DNA of 64,000 nucleotides from Taxawa tesnikishii (nom. ined.) (Eukaryota; Ascomycota; Dothideomycetes; Dothideales): the NCBI GenBank assembly GCA_030247885.1, contig JAPDRO010000009.1, positions 1,116,001 to 1,180,000 on the forward strand, given 5' to 3'. The notes beneath the pieces were generated by a model. It did no database searches, was not told the DNA's origin, and saw nothing but the letters and a program-made list of their open reading frames with translations. Below, piece by piece: positions 23,669 through 34,777 of the stretch; position 1 is the stretch's first letter, and every line of letters starts with the position of its first letter. The position numbers and the translations under genes were made by a program.

Positions 23669-24073
23669 TCTCTCCTGCTCCAATGACGGCGGTTGTGGTC
23701 TTGTGTCTCTTCATGATCTGATGGGGAAAAAGTGGCTGGTCAGCGTTCATGAACTAAAGCAGAATGGACAGGCCATGGAAGACTTGTACGCAAACGCGTC
23801 GAAACGGCGATGGACGCGTTTTAGCCGAGATCGTTCGTCGGCTGCCGAGACTGCTGCATCGCCGCCTGTCGCTTGGCGGGCCGTGCCGACTGATCGATGC
23901 GATGATGCGCGTGGCATGACGATATTTGGGGAAAAGCGTTCATGATGTCAACACCAACAACCGAAGACACGACATCTTCTTTTCTTGCGCACGAATATAA
24001 ACAAAGACTACCAGCCTGATCACAACCAACACCAAACACTGAGCACTCCTCAACTCCGATCCATAAGGTATTC
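23669..24073. promoter_or_regulatory. Divergent promoter TOP3 / DUF1295 gene
   Basis: A 405-bp space between two divergent starts. It carries the two MCB sites listed separately and GC-rich sequence; no TATA box stands out for either gene. Confidence 0.5.
23794..23819. promoter_or_regulatory. Two MCB (MluI cell-cycle box) sites near TOP3
   Basis: ACGCGT at 23794-23799 and 23814-23819, 14 bp apart, 126-151 bp before the TOP3 ATG. MBF (Mbp1/Cdc10-Res type) factors bind ACGCGT and switch on replication genes at G1/S. About 16 copies of this hexamer are expected by chance in 64 kb, so the close pair is the argument. Confidence 0.5.
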
Positions 24074-25306
24074 ATGATGATTCTTCCACCGCCAGCAGGC
24101 TCAGCCCTGCCGATTGTCAAGTCGTTCGCCGACTGCATCGACTGGAACAAGGCCGTTTCGCCCTACATCCCGCAATTGAGCGCTCTGCCTCAGCAAGTCC
24201 TCTCGAACCTCAGCAGTCTGGATGGTCTCAAGTCACTCTACGTCTCCACCAACCCACTGATCATGGCATTTGCCATCTCTCTGGCACTCGCGCCCATCTT
24301 CCTGGTCGTCTCCGAAGTCAATAAGAACTACTCACAGGTTGACCGGGTTTGGAGTCTGCTGCCAACCTTGTACAACGCCCACTACAACATTTGGGCCCGG
24401 ATGAACGGGCTTCCCATGTCGAAACTGGATCATGTGTTGCTCTTCAGTTCGATCTGGTCGGTGCGTCGCACTATCCTAACATCCGCATCTGTTTTGGGCA
24501 CCATGGCTTACTGAATTTCTCAGGCACGCCTGACGTTCAACTACTGGCGCAAGGGAGGGTATCAGATCGGTTCTGAGGACTACCGCTGGGAGATTGTCAA
24601 GAGCAAACTCACTAACTGGCAGATGTTCCTTTTTAACGTTACGTTCATTTCTCTTGCACAGAGCGTGAGTACTACAACATATGACAAGAGTGGTTTCGTG
24701 GATTGACAAGATCACAGTACCTGCTCTTCTCCGTCACGACCCCAACTTACGTCTTGCTTCTCGCTTCGCGCCTGTCGGGCGGAATGACCATCCCGGATTA
24801 CGCCTTTGCGTACATTCTTCTTGGCCTTGTGTTCGTTGAATGGGTTGCCGACGGCCAACAATGGAGTGCGTTCCTACCCCTTCTGCTCACCTTACGATAC
24901 CCCACAACCCTACTGACATGTTACAGCCTACTACGGTGCTCGTGGTTCCTACCGTGAGAACGCCAAAGTGCCCGCTGGTTTTCGCCAACGCGACCTCGAA
25001 CGCGGTTTCAACACCACCGGTCTTTTCCACTACTCGCGTCACCCCAACTTTGCTGCCGAGCAGTCCATTTGGGTGCTTCTCTACCAGTGGGCCTGCTACG
25101 AAACAGGCACCCTCTACAATTGGACTGTTGTCGGACCCGCGGCGTATCTGATCTTGTTCCAGAGCAGCACGTACCTCACGGAGGGCATTTCCGCCAAGAA
25201 ATATCCCGAGTACAAAGTGTACCAACAAAGGGTGGGCAAGTTCTTGCCTAACCTGACTGGTGGATCATGGAGCGAGTACGAGAGGAAGACGGAAAAGAGC
25301 AAGTGA
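24074..25306 (+). CDS. DUF1295 (steroid 5-alpha-reductase-like) multi-pass membrane protein
   Basis: Exons 24074..24460, 24524..24664, 24718..24865 and 24927..25306; 351 aa. It has several hydrophobic segments, for example PLIMAFAISLALAPIFLVVS (about residue 60), WQMFLFNVTFISLAQS, YVLLLASRL and AYILLGLVFVEWVAD. The C-terminal part GLFHYSRHPNFAAEQSIWVL and EGISAKKYPEYKVYQQRVGK is the conserved region of the DUF1295 / steroid 5-alpha-reductase-like family. Members are thought to be membrane reductases or methyltransferase-like enzymes; the substrate here is unknown. All introns are GT-AG, short, and phases agree, with no frame break. Two ATGs are adjacent at the start (24074, 24077); the first is used here. 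It is divergent from TOP3, with no known functional link. Confidence 0.85.
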
Positions 25307-25958
25307 AACGTTTGATGAGCTGGAAAATTGAGGAGCGAGAAGAGATGATCTGATATGATTTGGATGCTTTGAGCTATTCTGATGACACGAACCAATCGGC
25401 CCCGTGCTGGGCGGAGTAGATACTGGCAGCCGGCAGCTGTGGACTTGAATTGGAAGAATAGTCTTGATACCTAATTGTACTACCGACAAGCAAATGGAAC
25501 TGCAATGCTATTACACAAACAAGACAACCAAATCCGTTCGTTCCCCTAAAGCTCTTCTCTCCATCTCAAATCCGAAGAATGAATATGGGCAAGCACACTC
25601 GACCAAAAAGTGGCGAGGGTGATGCAAAATGATCAGCAAAACATAGGAAAGAAAGCCGAGTGGTCGCCATGTGCTTCCGTTTATCCCAGATCTCACAACG
25701 ACCCGGCGCAGATCTCGCACCAGCGCAGATCTTCCGACCCACACATATCTGTCTGTCGTCATCGGCTGAGTTTACGCACTACCTGCACGCGAATCGAGTC
25801 TGGCATTGTTGTAGAATTCTTTCAGTAGCCCTACTAGGTGTTCTGTTCTCGTTTCCTGTATGGCGTTTCGTTTTCTCCTTCTCAACCTCGTCAGAAGCAG
25901 TCATTTTTGCGGTAATTCTTCTGGCAAAAGAGCAGACCTATGAGGCTTGGTACAAGCC
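25307..25958. other. Intergenic: DUF1295 3' flank and MFS promoter
   Basis: No credible gene. An open frame runs into the MFS gene from upstream (25660 on) but without protein-like sequence before the family start at 25959. Confidence 0.5.
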
Positions 25959-27528
25959 ATGGCAGAACACCCCCACACTCAGAAAGAGCGTCGAGATGAT
26001 GGCTCAGAGGTCGATACCGTTACCTTCCCTCCCGGTGATCCAGAAGACCCCGCAACTGGAGCAGAGCTCGGAAGTATGCCATAATAGGAAGTATCTTACT
26101 CGTCGATCTTACAGTAAGCTGGGGCGCATCGGGCTTCTCCCTGCAAGCACAAAGTTCTCCAAGGACTTTCACGTTTCTACAGAGGTGGCCACGTTAGGTC
26201 TCAGTACCTATGTCGGCGGCCTCGCGCTGGGCCCTATGACACTAGCCCCACTTTCAGAGGTCGGTACCGCTTATTGAAGGGATTCCGCGACGAGGATTGA
26301 TACGAGTGCAGTACTACGGTCGAACTCCCTGTACATCATACCCTATTTCTTCTATCTCTGCTTCCTGCTCGGCACGGCACTGGTACAAAACCTAGGTGGA
26401 TTCCTCGCGCTCCGCTTCCTATCCGGCCTCTTCTCCTCCGTCACCATCGCGAATTTTGGCGGCACCATCGCCGACCTTCGCCCTCGCGCTGAGACTGGAC
26501 TGCCCATGAGTCTCTTCCTGTGGGCTGCAACGGTCGGCTCGCCATCGGGCTACTTCCTCTTCGCGTTCGTCGCGCAGACACGTCCATGGCGGCACGTCAT
26601 CTGGGCGCTGCTGGGAGTGTGTGGAGGCTTCTGGTTGCTCATGACCGTGACCCTGCTCTGGTGCGGCGAGACGCGGCACAGCGTCCTCTTACTCCGTCGA
26701 GCTGCGCGGCTGAGAAAGGAGACCGGCGACGAGAACATCGGGGTTCCGGCGAAGATGCAACGGCGTGGATACCGAGAGCTGTTCCGTGTGGCGCTGACAA
26801 GACCGTTCCGGTTCTTGTTCACGGAAGCCATCATCATCTTCGCCGCGCTGTACAACGGTTACTTATACGGTCTTTCCTTCCTTTTTAACGACGCCTTCAG
26901 TCTGGTGTTTGGGCCCGAAGGACATGGCTTCAATGTCATCGGTGTTGGCCTGTCGTTCCTTGGGATCGTCGTAGGCATCAGTATCGGACCCGCCACCAAT
27001 CTCTGGCAGGAGCGGTACTACCAACGACGCATTCGTGCAGCAGGCGGCGCCAACATACCCGAAGCCCGTGCCCAACTTGCTCAGGTCGCTGCGGTCACAT
27101 TCCCGATCAGTCTTTTCATCTTCGCATGGACGAGCTATCCATGGCTGCCCTGGATCGCACCAATCATCGCATCCGCGCTGTGGGGCTGGTCCTTCTACAC
27201 CCTCATCCTGTTCACGTACACATACGTGGAGGACTCATACGGCGTATTTTCAGCATCTGCACTCGCCGGTATCGGACTGGTCAGGAACGCAGCAGGCGCA
27301 GGGTTCCCGCTCTTTGCGAGGCAGATGTTCGTTAACGAGGGTTATCAATGGGCTGGGACCATTCTTGCATTCCTGGCTGTTGTGCTGGTTCCCATTCCGT
27401 TCATCCTGATACGGTATGGCGAAAGGCTGAGGAGGAGAAGCCCTTGGGCAAGTAAGATTATTAAGGAAGAGGGTCAGCAGAACAAGCAAGTTGATGGTGG
27501 GATGTCGGATGGCAAGGCGGAAGCATGA
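25959..27528 (+). CDS. MFS drug:H+ antiporter-type transporter (DHA1)
   Basis: Exons 25959..26259 and 26312..27528; about 506 aa. A 12-helix major facilitator protein of the plasma membrane, of the fungal multidrug/polyamine exporter group. Seen: acidic N-terminus (PPGDPEDP), the RNWS motif usual before helix 1, SWGASGFSPASTKF, HVSTEVATLGLSTYVGGLAL and GPMTLAPLSE joined across the intron to YYGRTPLYIIPYFFYL, FLSGLFSSVTIANFGGTIAD, then six more hydrophobic segments and a charged tail (RYGERLRRRSPWASK). The substrate cannot be told. Three frame breaks, each one C short: 26048-26051, 26139-26141 and 26327-26329. The donor GTCGGT is weak and was chosen because it restores the conserved SEYYGR junction. 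It ends convergently with the NLR gene. Confidence 0.87.
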
Positions 27529-28050
27529 GAAATGCTGTTCGCCAGCCATGTCGCAGGTGGCCGTGCGGTACGGTTGGTCGTTTCCCAAGCAATAGACATT
27601 AACGAACGTAACGATCCCCGCGAGCTCTCGGTTCATCCAATGAACCGGTATCTGATTGGAGCACCGTGAAGAGACCGTTTCCAGCCGTGAGTTTGATCAA
27701 CGGAAGCCACATCCAAACCGAATCCAAGTCAAGCAACCATTTCTGCGCTCCCCTTCCAGCGCGACTCTCCCCAAAGGTCATACCACGGCTGATCGAAGGC
27801 GGACGTGGATGTAGCAGCAGAGGAACATGCGACGAGAAGCAACAGCGGGCTAGAAGGATCGCGACGGTGCGGAGTGGTATCGCTGCTGAAGCTGGCCATG
27901 TATAAATCTTGAGGGTTGGCTGCAGAGTGCCATCACACCTGGTGGGAGACTGGACAGTATGTGTACCAGCCCGAGACATTCCAGTAAGCCCTCCACCCCT
28001 GCGAGACGAGTGCATCCACAACTGGACTAGCAGGACAAGACCAAGCAAAA
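27529..28050. other. Intergenic between convergent genes
   Basis: A 522-bp space between the MFS transporter and the NLR gene, both ending here. No gene or repeat recognised. Confidence 0.5.
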
Positions 28051-31000
28051 CTATTCCCTTTGACCCGAACTTTGACTACAGGCATCGTAGAACAGATCAT
28101 CGTCGTCAGCTCCGATGTTTTCGCTCTTGGAATGGCTGCCGGGGTCGGTCCTACGGTGGTCTTCGCCGTTCTTGTCGAGCCTTTGTAGTAGTAAGGAGTA
28201 ATCCCACTGGCATGCAATGGTATCAGGATGATCGCGTCCAAGAACCTTTTCGCGACCACTGCAAGCCCGTCGGTAAAGCTTAGCTGCAGTGTTGTAGTCC
28301 CCCTTCCGCTCCAGGAGATGCGCGAGGTTGTTGACGCTTGTTAGCGTGTCTGGGTGCTCCTTCACGAGCACCTTCTCCCAACCCTCTAGCGCTCGCCTGT
28401 GCATCTGCTCTGCCTCTTCGCACTTGCCTTGCTGGCGTAGCACTGACGCAAGGTTGTTGACGCTCCTTAGCGTGTATGGGTGCTCCTTCCTTAGCACCTT
28501 CTCCCAACCCTCTAGCGCTCGCCTGTTCATCTGCTCTGCCTCCTCGTACTTGCCTTGCTGGCTTAGCACTGACGCAAGGTTGCTAACGCTCGTTAGCGTG
28601 TTTCTATGTTCTTTCCCTAGCACCTTCTCCCTGCCCTCGAGTGCCGTCCGAAGCAGTTGAGACGCTTCTCGATAATCACCCCGCTCTCCGATATACCACC
28701 CTACATTGGACAGCAGTGATAGCTCGTCCCTCTCCGAGACGGTGCGCAAAGTGTAACACAAGACCATCCGTGCATGCGGAAGCAGCACCTCGCACGTCTT
28801 CCAGGTCTCATACGTGCCGCTCGGGAACTTCTTGCTTGTGACAGTCAACGCATTTGTTCGCCAATAATCCAGTTTGCCAGCGATCTCGAGCCACCTTCTC
28901 GTCGAAATTTGCACCAATCGATGCATCGCATACGTGACGCCGTCCTTTTCGGAGAACACCAAACTGTAAGCGAGTAGCGTTCCGATAGCCTCATCGAAGT
29001 CCAGCTCGTCTACTTCATCCGGTCTGATCAACATCTCCGGTACGCCCTGCCGGTCAAGCACGCTCATCATCGATAGTATGTTAGCAGCAAGTGCGTCGTT
29101 CTGACTGATCTGATCGAAGGTGATCTTCCAAGAAGTGAGCACGGCGTTGGGCATGCTGTGGTCTCTCGTGAGGTCAACCCAGCCTGCATCAAGAAGGGCT
29201 AACTGCTTAGACTCGCTTGCGTTGAATGTGGCCAGGTATTTGGTGATCGTCATCCGATGCTTGTTCTTCATAATGTAAGCAGTAGCCTGGGCGATCGCTA
29301 GCGGGATGCAGTCCAGCGTGTGCACCAGGTCTCTCGCCGCGGCCTCGTCTACGCTGATGCCCGGTAGCCTCTTGCGCAGCAACAGTAATGCGTCGTGTTC
29401 GTCAAATTGATCCAAAGTCTCGACGTTCTCCGGATCTCCGGCCAGGTCGGCACCCGTCTGGTTGCGCGACGTTATGAGCACAGCACCATGCGCAGATTGC
29501 GGAAGATACGATGAGAGAGGCGCATCGCCGGCTTGTGCTTCCCGGTAATTGGCATGACCGGTCTCAACGTGCGCTTGGCCGAAAAGCACATCACGGTCAT
29601 CGGCATTGTCAACGACCAATAGCCACCTCCCGTTGCTGCTGTCGCAGAGCCAGTCGCACACGAGACGAAGGATATTTGCTCCTGGCTCTTCTTTACCGGG
29701 CAGCTTCACCACTCGGGCAATCTGTTCAAAGCCTTGAACGAACCGGGCTCTATTGCTTGCATGTATCCAGAACACCCATGTCTGTGGGTCTCGTTCTCGT
29801 AGCCGGTACGAATACTCGATGGCGACCTGAGACTTGCTGCTACCTGTCAAACTGTGGTCCCTTCCTTATGGCTGCCTGTTCTTGACATACCCGATTCCGC
29901 CAAGTCCCGTAAGAGCAAACCGGTTGTGACGACCCTGTCGCGACAACACAGTATTTATTCTCTCCAAAGCTTCCTCCCGCCCGACGAACTTTTCGTCACG
30001 CTGGAATGGCACTGTCGACGAGGGGTAAGACGCTGGTCGCGGTACTGTGTTCGCTACGCTTGCTACAGACAGACCATCAGCTGCTGTTATCCATCGAAAC
30101 GTCGCGCACCATCTCCCTCGATATACACGCAACTTTTGGACCACAATCTAGCCACCTCCAGGTTTGCTCTCAGCGCCCTGCGCCATATAACTCACCGGAC
30201 CCATGCCCATCTTGTTCGGTAATGTTCGCAGCGGTTGGAGCCTTTTGAATGTCGGAAACGGGCACGATCTTCAACAGGTACTTGCAGTAAGCAGCGGCGG
30301 CTGACGAAGCGTAAGCCTGCCAGGCATCGTTCTTGTGCTCGTCGCAGTAATCGCTGATGCCTCGTACAACCAAACACGGGAACGTGTTCACAAGCCCGGC
30401 AGCTTCCATCTCGAAGCATAGCACGTCGTCGTCGATCTGTTTGACAAGCTCGGCTCGCTTGGTGTCAAACTTCACTACCAAATCCCCGGAGCCGATGAGG
30501 CCGTAGTGGAGCTCCGATGCTCGATTAACAGGTCGCGGTATTTGCTCGTCGCCTTGATGGAGCGTATCGGTAAGGTGTTTGTATGAACCCCAGCCTTTGT
30601 GTGCTTTCTCCAGATGATTCTGCCACACTTCCACCCCTCGATCATGTCGGTTTTCCGGTTTTGCACGGCTTGCATAAGAAACGGCGGCGGTCGATTGTGG
30701 GAAGCCTTCCGTACAAAGCCATCCTTTGTCGCCTTCCCAATGTTGTATTGAACAACGCCACCGTATTTGCCATCTGGCATACCGACGACAATGTCCCCAA
30801 GCCGGATATCGTGCTTCTCGCCTGGGTTACCGCCTCCTATTCCGCAAAGCAGCCCGACCTTGATGTGCTTGAAGCTCCTCATCATATTGCTAGCCACATA
30901 GTTTGCCGGATTAAGTCCCGGTTCGCCCGTGCATCCGATGATCACGTTGTGTTGCCCGATCTTTCCCCGTAGTATATGATCGGATCACCTGGAGCGGTGA

Positions 31001-31115
31001 TATAGCCGTGCTTTTCGTCAAGCATAGCTCGAGCGGCGACGTATTCGTTTTCTGGCTTGATACAGATCCATCCTACAGTATACTCCTCTCGAGGTAATGG
31101 AGATTTCTGCTCCAT
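28051..31115 (-). CDS. NLR-type receptor: PNP_UDP phosphorylase, NB-ARC ATPase and TPR repeats
   Basis: Exons 30196..31115, 29891..30062 and 28051..29836; about 959 aa. Domain order: nucleoside-phosphorylase-like domain (about 10-300; YTVGWIC, ARAMLDEKHG, VGLLCGIGGG, CFEMEAAGLV), then VGREEALERINTVL, an NB-ARC ATPase (P-loop GLGGIGKSQ at about 360, split by a 48-bp intron between Gly and Lys; Walker B WLLVVDNADD; GAVLITSRN; MHRLVQ near the MHD position) and C-terminal tetratricopeptide repeats of 42 residues (about 700-890). Fungal NLRs of this build act in self/non-self recognition and programmed cell death; the ligand is unknown. Two frame breaks, one base short each, at 30965-30968 and 30634-30637 (both CCCC on the plus strand). 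The intron at 30063..30195 was placed by frame and is the least certain border. Confidence 0.88.
28325..28702 (-). repeat. Tandem 126-bp TPR-coding units
   Basis: Three consecutive units of exactly 126 bp (42 codons) with long identical stretches; for example the block coding RRALEGWEKVL recurs 126 bp apart at about 28370 and 28496. A fourth, more diverged unit lies at about 28199-28324. High identity points to recent duplication or gene conversion within the NLR sensor region. Confidence 0.85.
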
Positions 31116-32232
31116 CTAGCCGATGGTACCTAGCTTTCACAGTGCCGACTACAGATGGATTGAAAGATTCCGGATAGTCACAAGATACACGGTTCGTGAG
31201 GGAAGCACAACAAGCTGGCGCGAGCCGTTCCACGTCCTATAGAAGCGGCGCAGTGCGGTCCGGGTTGACAACTGAAGATCGATTTAAGCAGATGTTCCTA
31301 GATGCAGCCAAGAGAGGATAGAGATGCTGTATGGGTGAACGTGTAGAGTATGAGGAGACATGACCAGGAAAGTGCTACCTCAGCCTTGTGAAGGGAAGCA
31401 CACCTCTTCCATAACCTTTCAACTCGACATTGCGGCTTAGCCGTGCTAATCCCTGTCACAATGTGGACTTTAGCCAGGCCTGGCATCTCTCCGGCGAGGC
31501 TGCCGGCGCTGCGGTCGCCTGATGGCGGGGTTCGATAGATCTGCAGTGGCTTGCATATGTGTGCTGGTTTACTGACTGCTGCAGCGAAACACTGTGCGAC
31601 ACGTGCTTGTCAGTTACCGCCGTGGCTGGTCTCGACTAGTCCTCAGGCAAACGAGGCACACACAAGGCTGTCGCTTCATGGAGGATCCCGGCAGGCGTTG
31701 TATTGCTCAACGCTTGGAAGAGAAGACGGCTGTGGGTAAGCTGTAAGAGATGCAAAGGACGGTGAGACATGTCAAAGACCAACGTGTGCCATGAAGCTAA
31801 GTTTTGAAGCATGTGCAAAGAGCTGATCGTTAGGGTACCGGACCTGCTGCTGGTGTCGCTTAGAATTCTTTTGGTTTCTCTCTGATGCTTGGCGTCGTTG
31901 GATCAATTGGTGCCTCAGGCTTACACAAAATCAAAAGAATCATGCTATGTGAGAACAAACTCATGCGGTTCGGAAACGATGGTTTCTACGACGCCTTGCT
32001 AATTCAGAGAAAATGAAAGTCTGAAAACCCGAGAATCCGAAATTCGCTGCTGTGAGGGGTTTGTACCTATGGCCAACCATCCTTGCTCAGGGCGCGAGTG
32101 GTTTTGTGTAGAGAGATGGATTGTCGCGGAGCTCTAAGGTACGTTATGGCTGTGAATTTTCACTACGGGCATCATGATGAAGAAAAAAAGCCATCAAACA
32201 TCTCGGCCCAGGTGGGAGCGATGTCTCGCCGC
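31116..32232. other. Intergenic: NLR promoter and DUF3176 3' flank
   Basis: Over 1.1 kb with no credible gene; both neighbours are on the minus strand. Short open frames only. No tRNA-like B box with a matching stem was found, and no repeat. Confidence 0.45.
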
Positions 32233-34173
32233 CTAACTGCCAGCATGCCTCTCATAAACAACGCCATGCTCTTCCTGCCCTACTAGCCTATAATCTTTCT
32301 TATGCGTCCTCGGGACAAGCGTGAATTGCCTCTTCTCCGCCGCACGATGCAGATCCGTGATGCCTGCACTTGGCCCGAAATCAATGCGATGCTGCTCATC
32401 GATACTGTTATACAGCATCGCGAGCGACGAAGCCTTCCACTTTTCCTGACCACGGCTTCGCACAATCGTCGTCACGAGGAAGATGAAGGTCAGGGCCACG
32501 AGCGCGGCCGGCAGCAGCATCCAGATCCAGCGGACGTGGTATTTGTAGTCGAAGTTTACAATGTCGCCGGTGTTAGTGTTGTACCAACTGTTTGGCGTGT
32601 TCATACGGACGTTGCGCGTCATGTAGCTGGTCAGGTAGTTCATTGTCGTGTCGAAGGCCGTAAAGACGTCCTTGCTGCGCGACATCAAAGTGTACATTGC
32701 TTGAGCGACTACAGTGTTGATCACCCAGCCGTCGCCTTCCCAATATGCCGTTCCGTTGAGTACCATGGGCAGATAGTTTTGCAGGGCGCGTTGCGTTGTC
32801 GCGTCGACTGAGTATATACACTCGGGCGAGCGGACTGCATGATCCGAACCATTGATGTGGCACCGGTCAGGTATGATGTAGATGTTTTCCGATTGCCCAT
32901 ACTTCGTGGGTGTTGTTGGGTTCCCCAGATAGTTAGTTGTGTCTGATTCAGAACACCATTCGTCATTGAAGTGTCGTTCTCGACGACACACCATGACAAA
33001 GCACACTCTGCAGCTCCGGGTCCTGAGCCTTTCTCGGTGACGTTGTTTGCGAGGACCGAGAAGTACGTTATGAAAGGTTGTGCATTCGTGAGGTTCAACT
33101 TCGTCCTCGAGAGAATGTTTTCATCGGGGATACTGGTGCCGCCCATAGCAAAAAGCCCACGCTTTTTTCTATCCAGTAACCACTCGGAATCTGCCAACCA
33201 TCGTTGCCATTGCGTCTGGCTGGTACCATCTGATCGGAAATGTCCTCACAGGTTCGGCACACGGCAAGGGTCTGGACGCGTCCCCAGGTGCAATTACCGC
33301 TTGGGCAGTTGTGCAATGGTACAAGATCCGCTATATTGCCATGGATATGCCCAGCCATAACAGAGGTCGCACCAAAGAGCCCCTCCCAGATGCTGCCGAC
33401 CATGGCTGTCGAAGGGCCTTGGTCTCCTGGCTGGAAACCTGAAGAGTAGGCCGAATACTCGCCGTAGTGATTGGATCGCACGATCCATGCTTGTCCTCTG
33501 TAAAACAAATCTGTCCGAACAGTTGTGATTACTTGCTGAGTGAACGTATCCAAGAACAAAGTCAAGATGACGATAAGAGCGCCCCAGCTCGCCAGATGGC
33601 TAGAGCAGCCTTTGTCAGCACCAACATGTTGATCGTGGTGTCAAGAACTTACAAGGGTCCTTTGGTGAACAAGAATCGGACAGCACCCACAGGACTCCGG
33701 CTCGCGGTGTCGAACGCTTCGAAGTCCGCAAGGGGCGATACTGTCCTCGGTACCATAGCCACTTGAGCTGACCCAATGCAGCGGCGACGCCAATCATCAC
33801 GCAGGCTCGAAGCAGAGTGTTGAGCGTACCAACAACGGAGTTGATCTTCCAGCTCAGGGGCCAGCTCGATCCACTCGTTGTCGTATACAGCTAGAACACC
33901 AAGCATAGTGACAAGGGCGACAGCCGAAGAGGTCCAAGATACCAACTCCGCAACCCACAATCTATGAACCATGTCTTGAGCACGCGTACTGAACGTACGA
34001 CTCGTGACTGCCGGTGGAGGACGCAATGGTGGAGCCGTCGCGCTAGCATCATAAGCATGTGCATCGTAAGCCGTATTGTCGTGAAAATGTGCATAAGACT
34101 GCGAATCAGACAAGGCATGAACCTCGGTCAGGAGAGGGCTATCGGGTTTCTTCTGTCCGTTCAGCTGAGACAT
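32233..34173 (-). CDS. DUF3176 membrane protein
   Basis: Exons 33653..34173 and 32233..33599; about 630 aa. DUF3176 proteins are large fungal membrane proteins of unknown role, often in gene-rich accessory regions. Seen: N-terminal polar tail, first membrane segment (WTSSAVALVTMLGVLAVY), the conserved stretch GQLKWLWYRGQYRPLADFEA then FDTASRSPVGAVRFL, a second segment (WGALIVILTLFLDTF), a long external part with Cys pairs (NCPSGNCTWG, CALSWCVVEND) and Asn sites, and a final helix WIWMLLPAALVALTFIFLVT. Frame breaks at 33857-33860 (two bases), 33732-33735, 33163-33168 (a T run) and somewhere between 32920 and 32960. With four sites this is the most broken gene here; artefact is likely by analogy with its neighbours, but real decay is possible. 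Confidence 0.8.
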
Positions 34174-34777
34174 GTTGCAAAGAAAGTCTTTCCAGACAAT
34201 TTAGATCACGAGCGAGAACGGTGTCAGTCAAGAACAACAACGAGCAGGCAGCGGTCCCACCTTATGTTCAATCCTCTACCCCAAGCCTCCGCTACCATGC
34301 AAGCGTTCCGTGACTTAGATGATGGTTATCTAGCTCCTTTCATCCCTGTCGAACCACGCTGTTGCAGGGCTGTGTTGCTTCAGTGTGGACGAGGCTGAGG
34401 GTGCCCCACCTTCAGCCTCGTCCGGCTGGCTTGGCATGTGCCCGATAGGGAAGTAACTATAGTGGAAGGATTCGCGGTGTCCCCCAAAACTCATTTATCT
34501 GCAGCTGTGCCAAGCTGCATCTCAATATAAAATCCAGGGTCGAGATTCCAAGAATAGCTTGTACTTGACTGCTATCTCTTGGCTCGGCACGATCGATGCA
34601 GCTTGCAGCGGCAAAGAACTAAACAGATTGTTCCTGGGCGTAAGACGTAATCGAGTGACTTAGAGACGCAACAAATCGCGAGATGTATTCGGATTGCCCT
34701 TCTGGTGATAACTTCAAAACTGCGCTAGTTGTATCGTCTACTCGGGCGTTTGTATCCGGTTAAGGCTTCCAACAACT
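34174..34777. other. Intergenic: DUF3176 promoter and epimerase 3' flank
   Basis: No gene recognised. Both neighbours are on the minus strand. Confidence 0.5.

Noticed and set aside
28199-28702. Regular repeats that could suggest a CRISPR array or satellite
   Set aside because: The 126-bp period is a multiple of three and codes for 42-residue TPR units in frame with the NLR gene.
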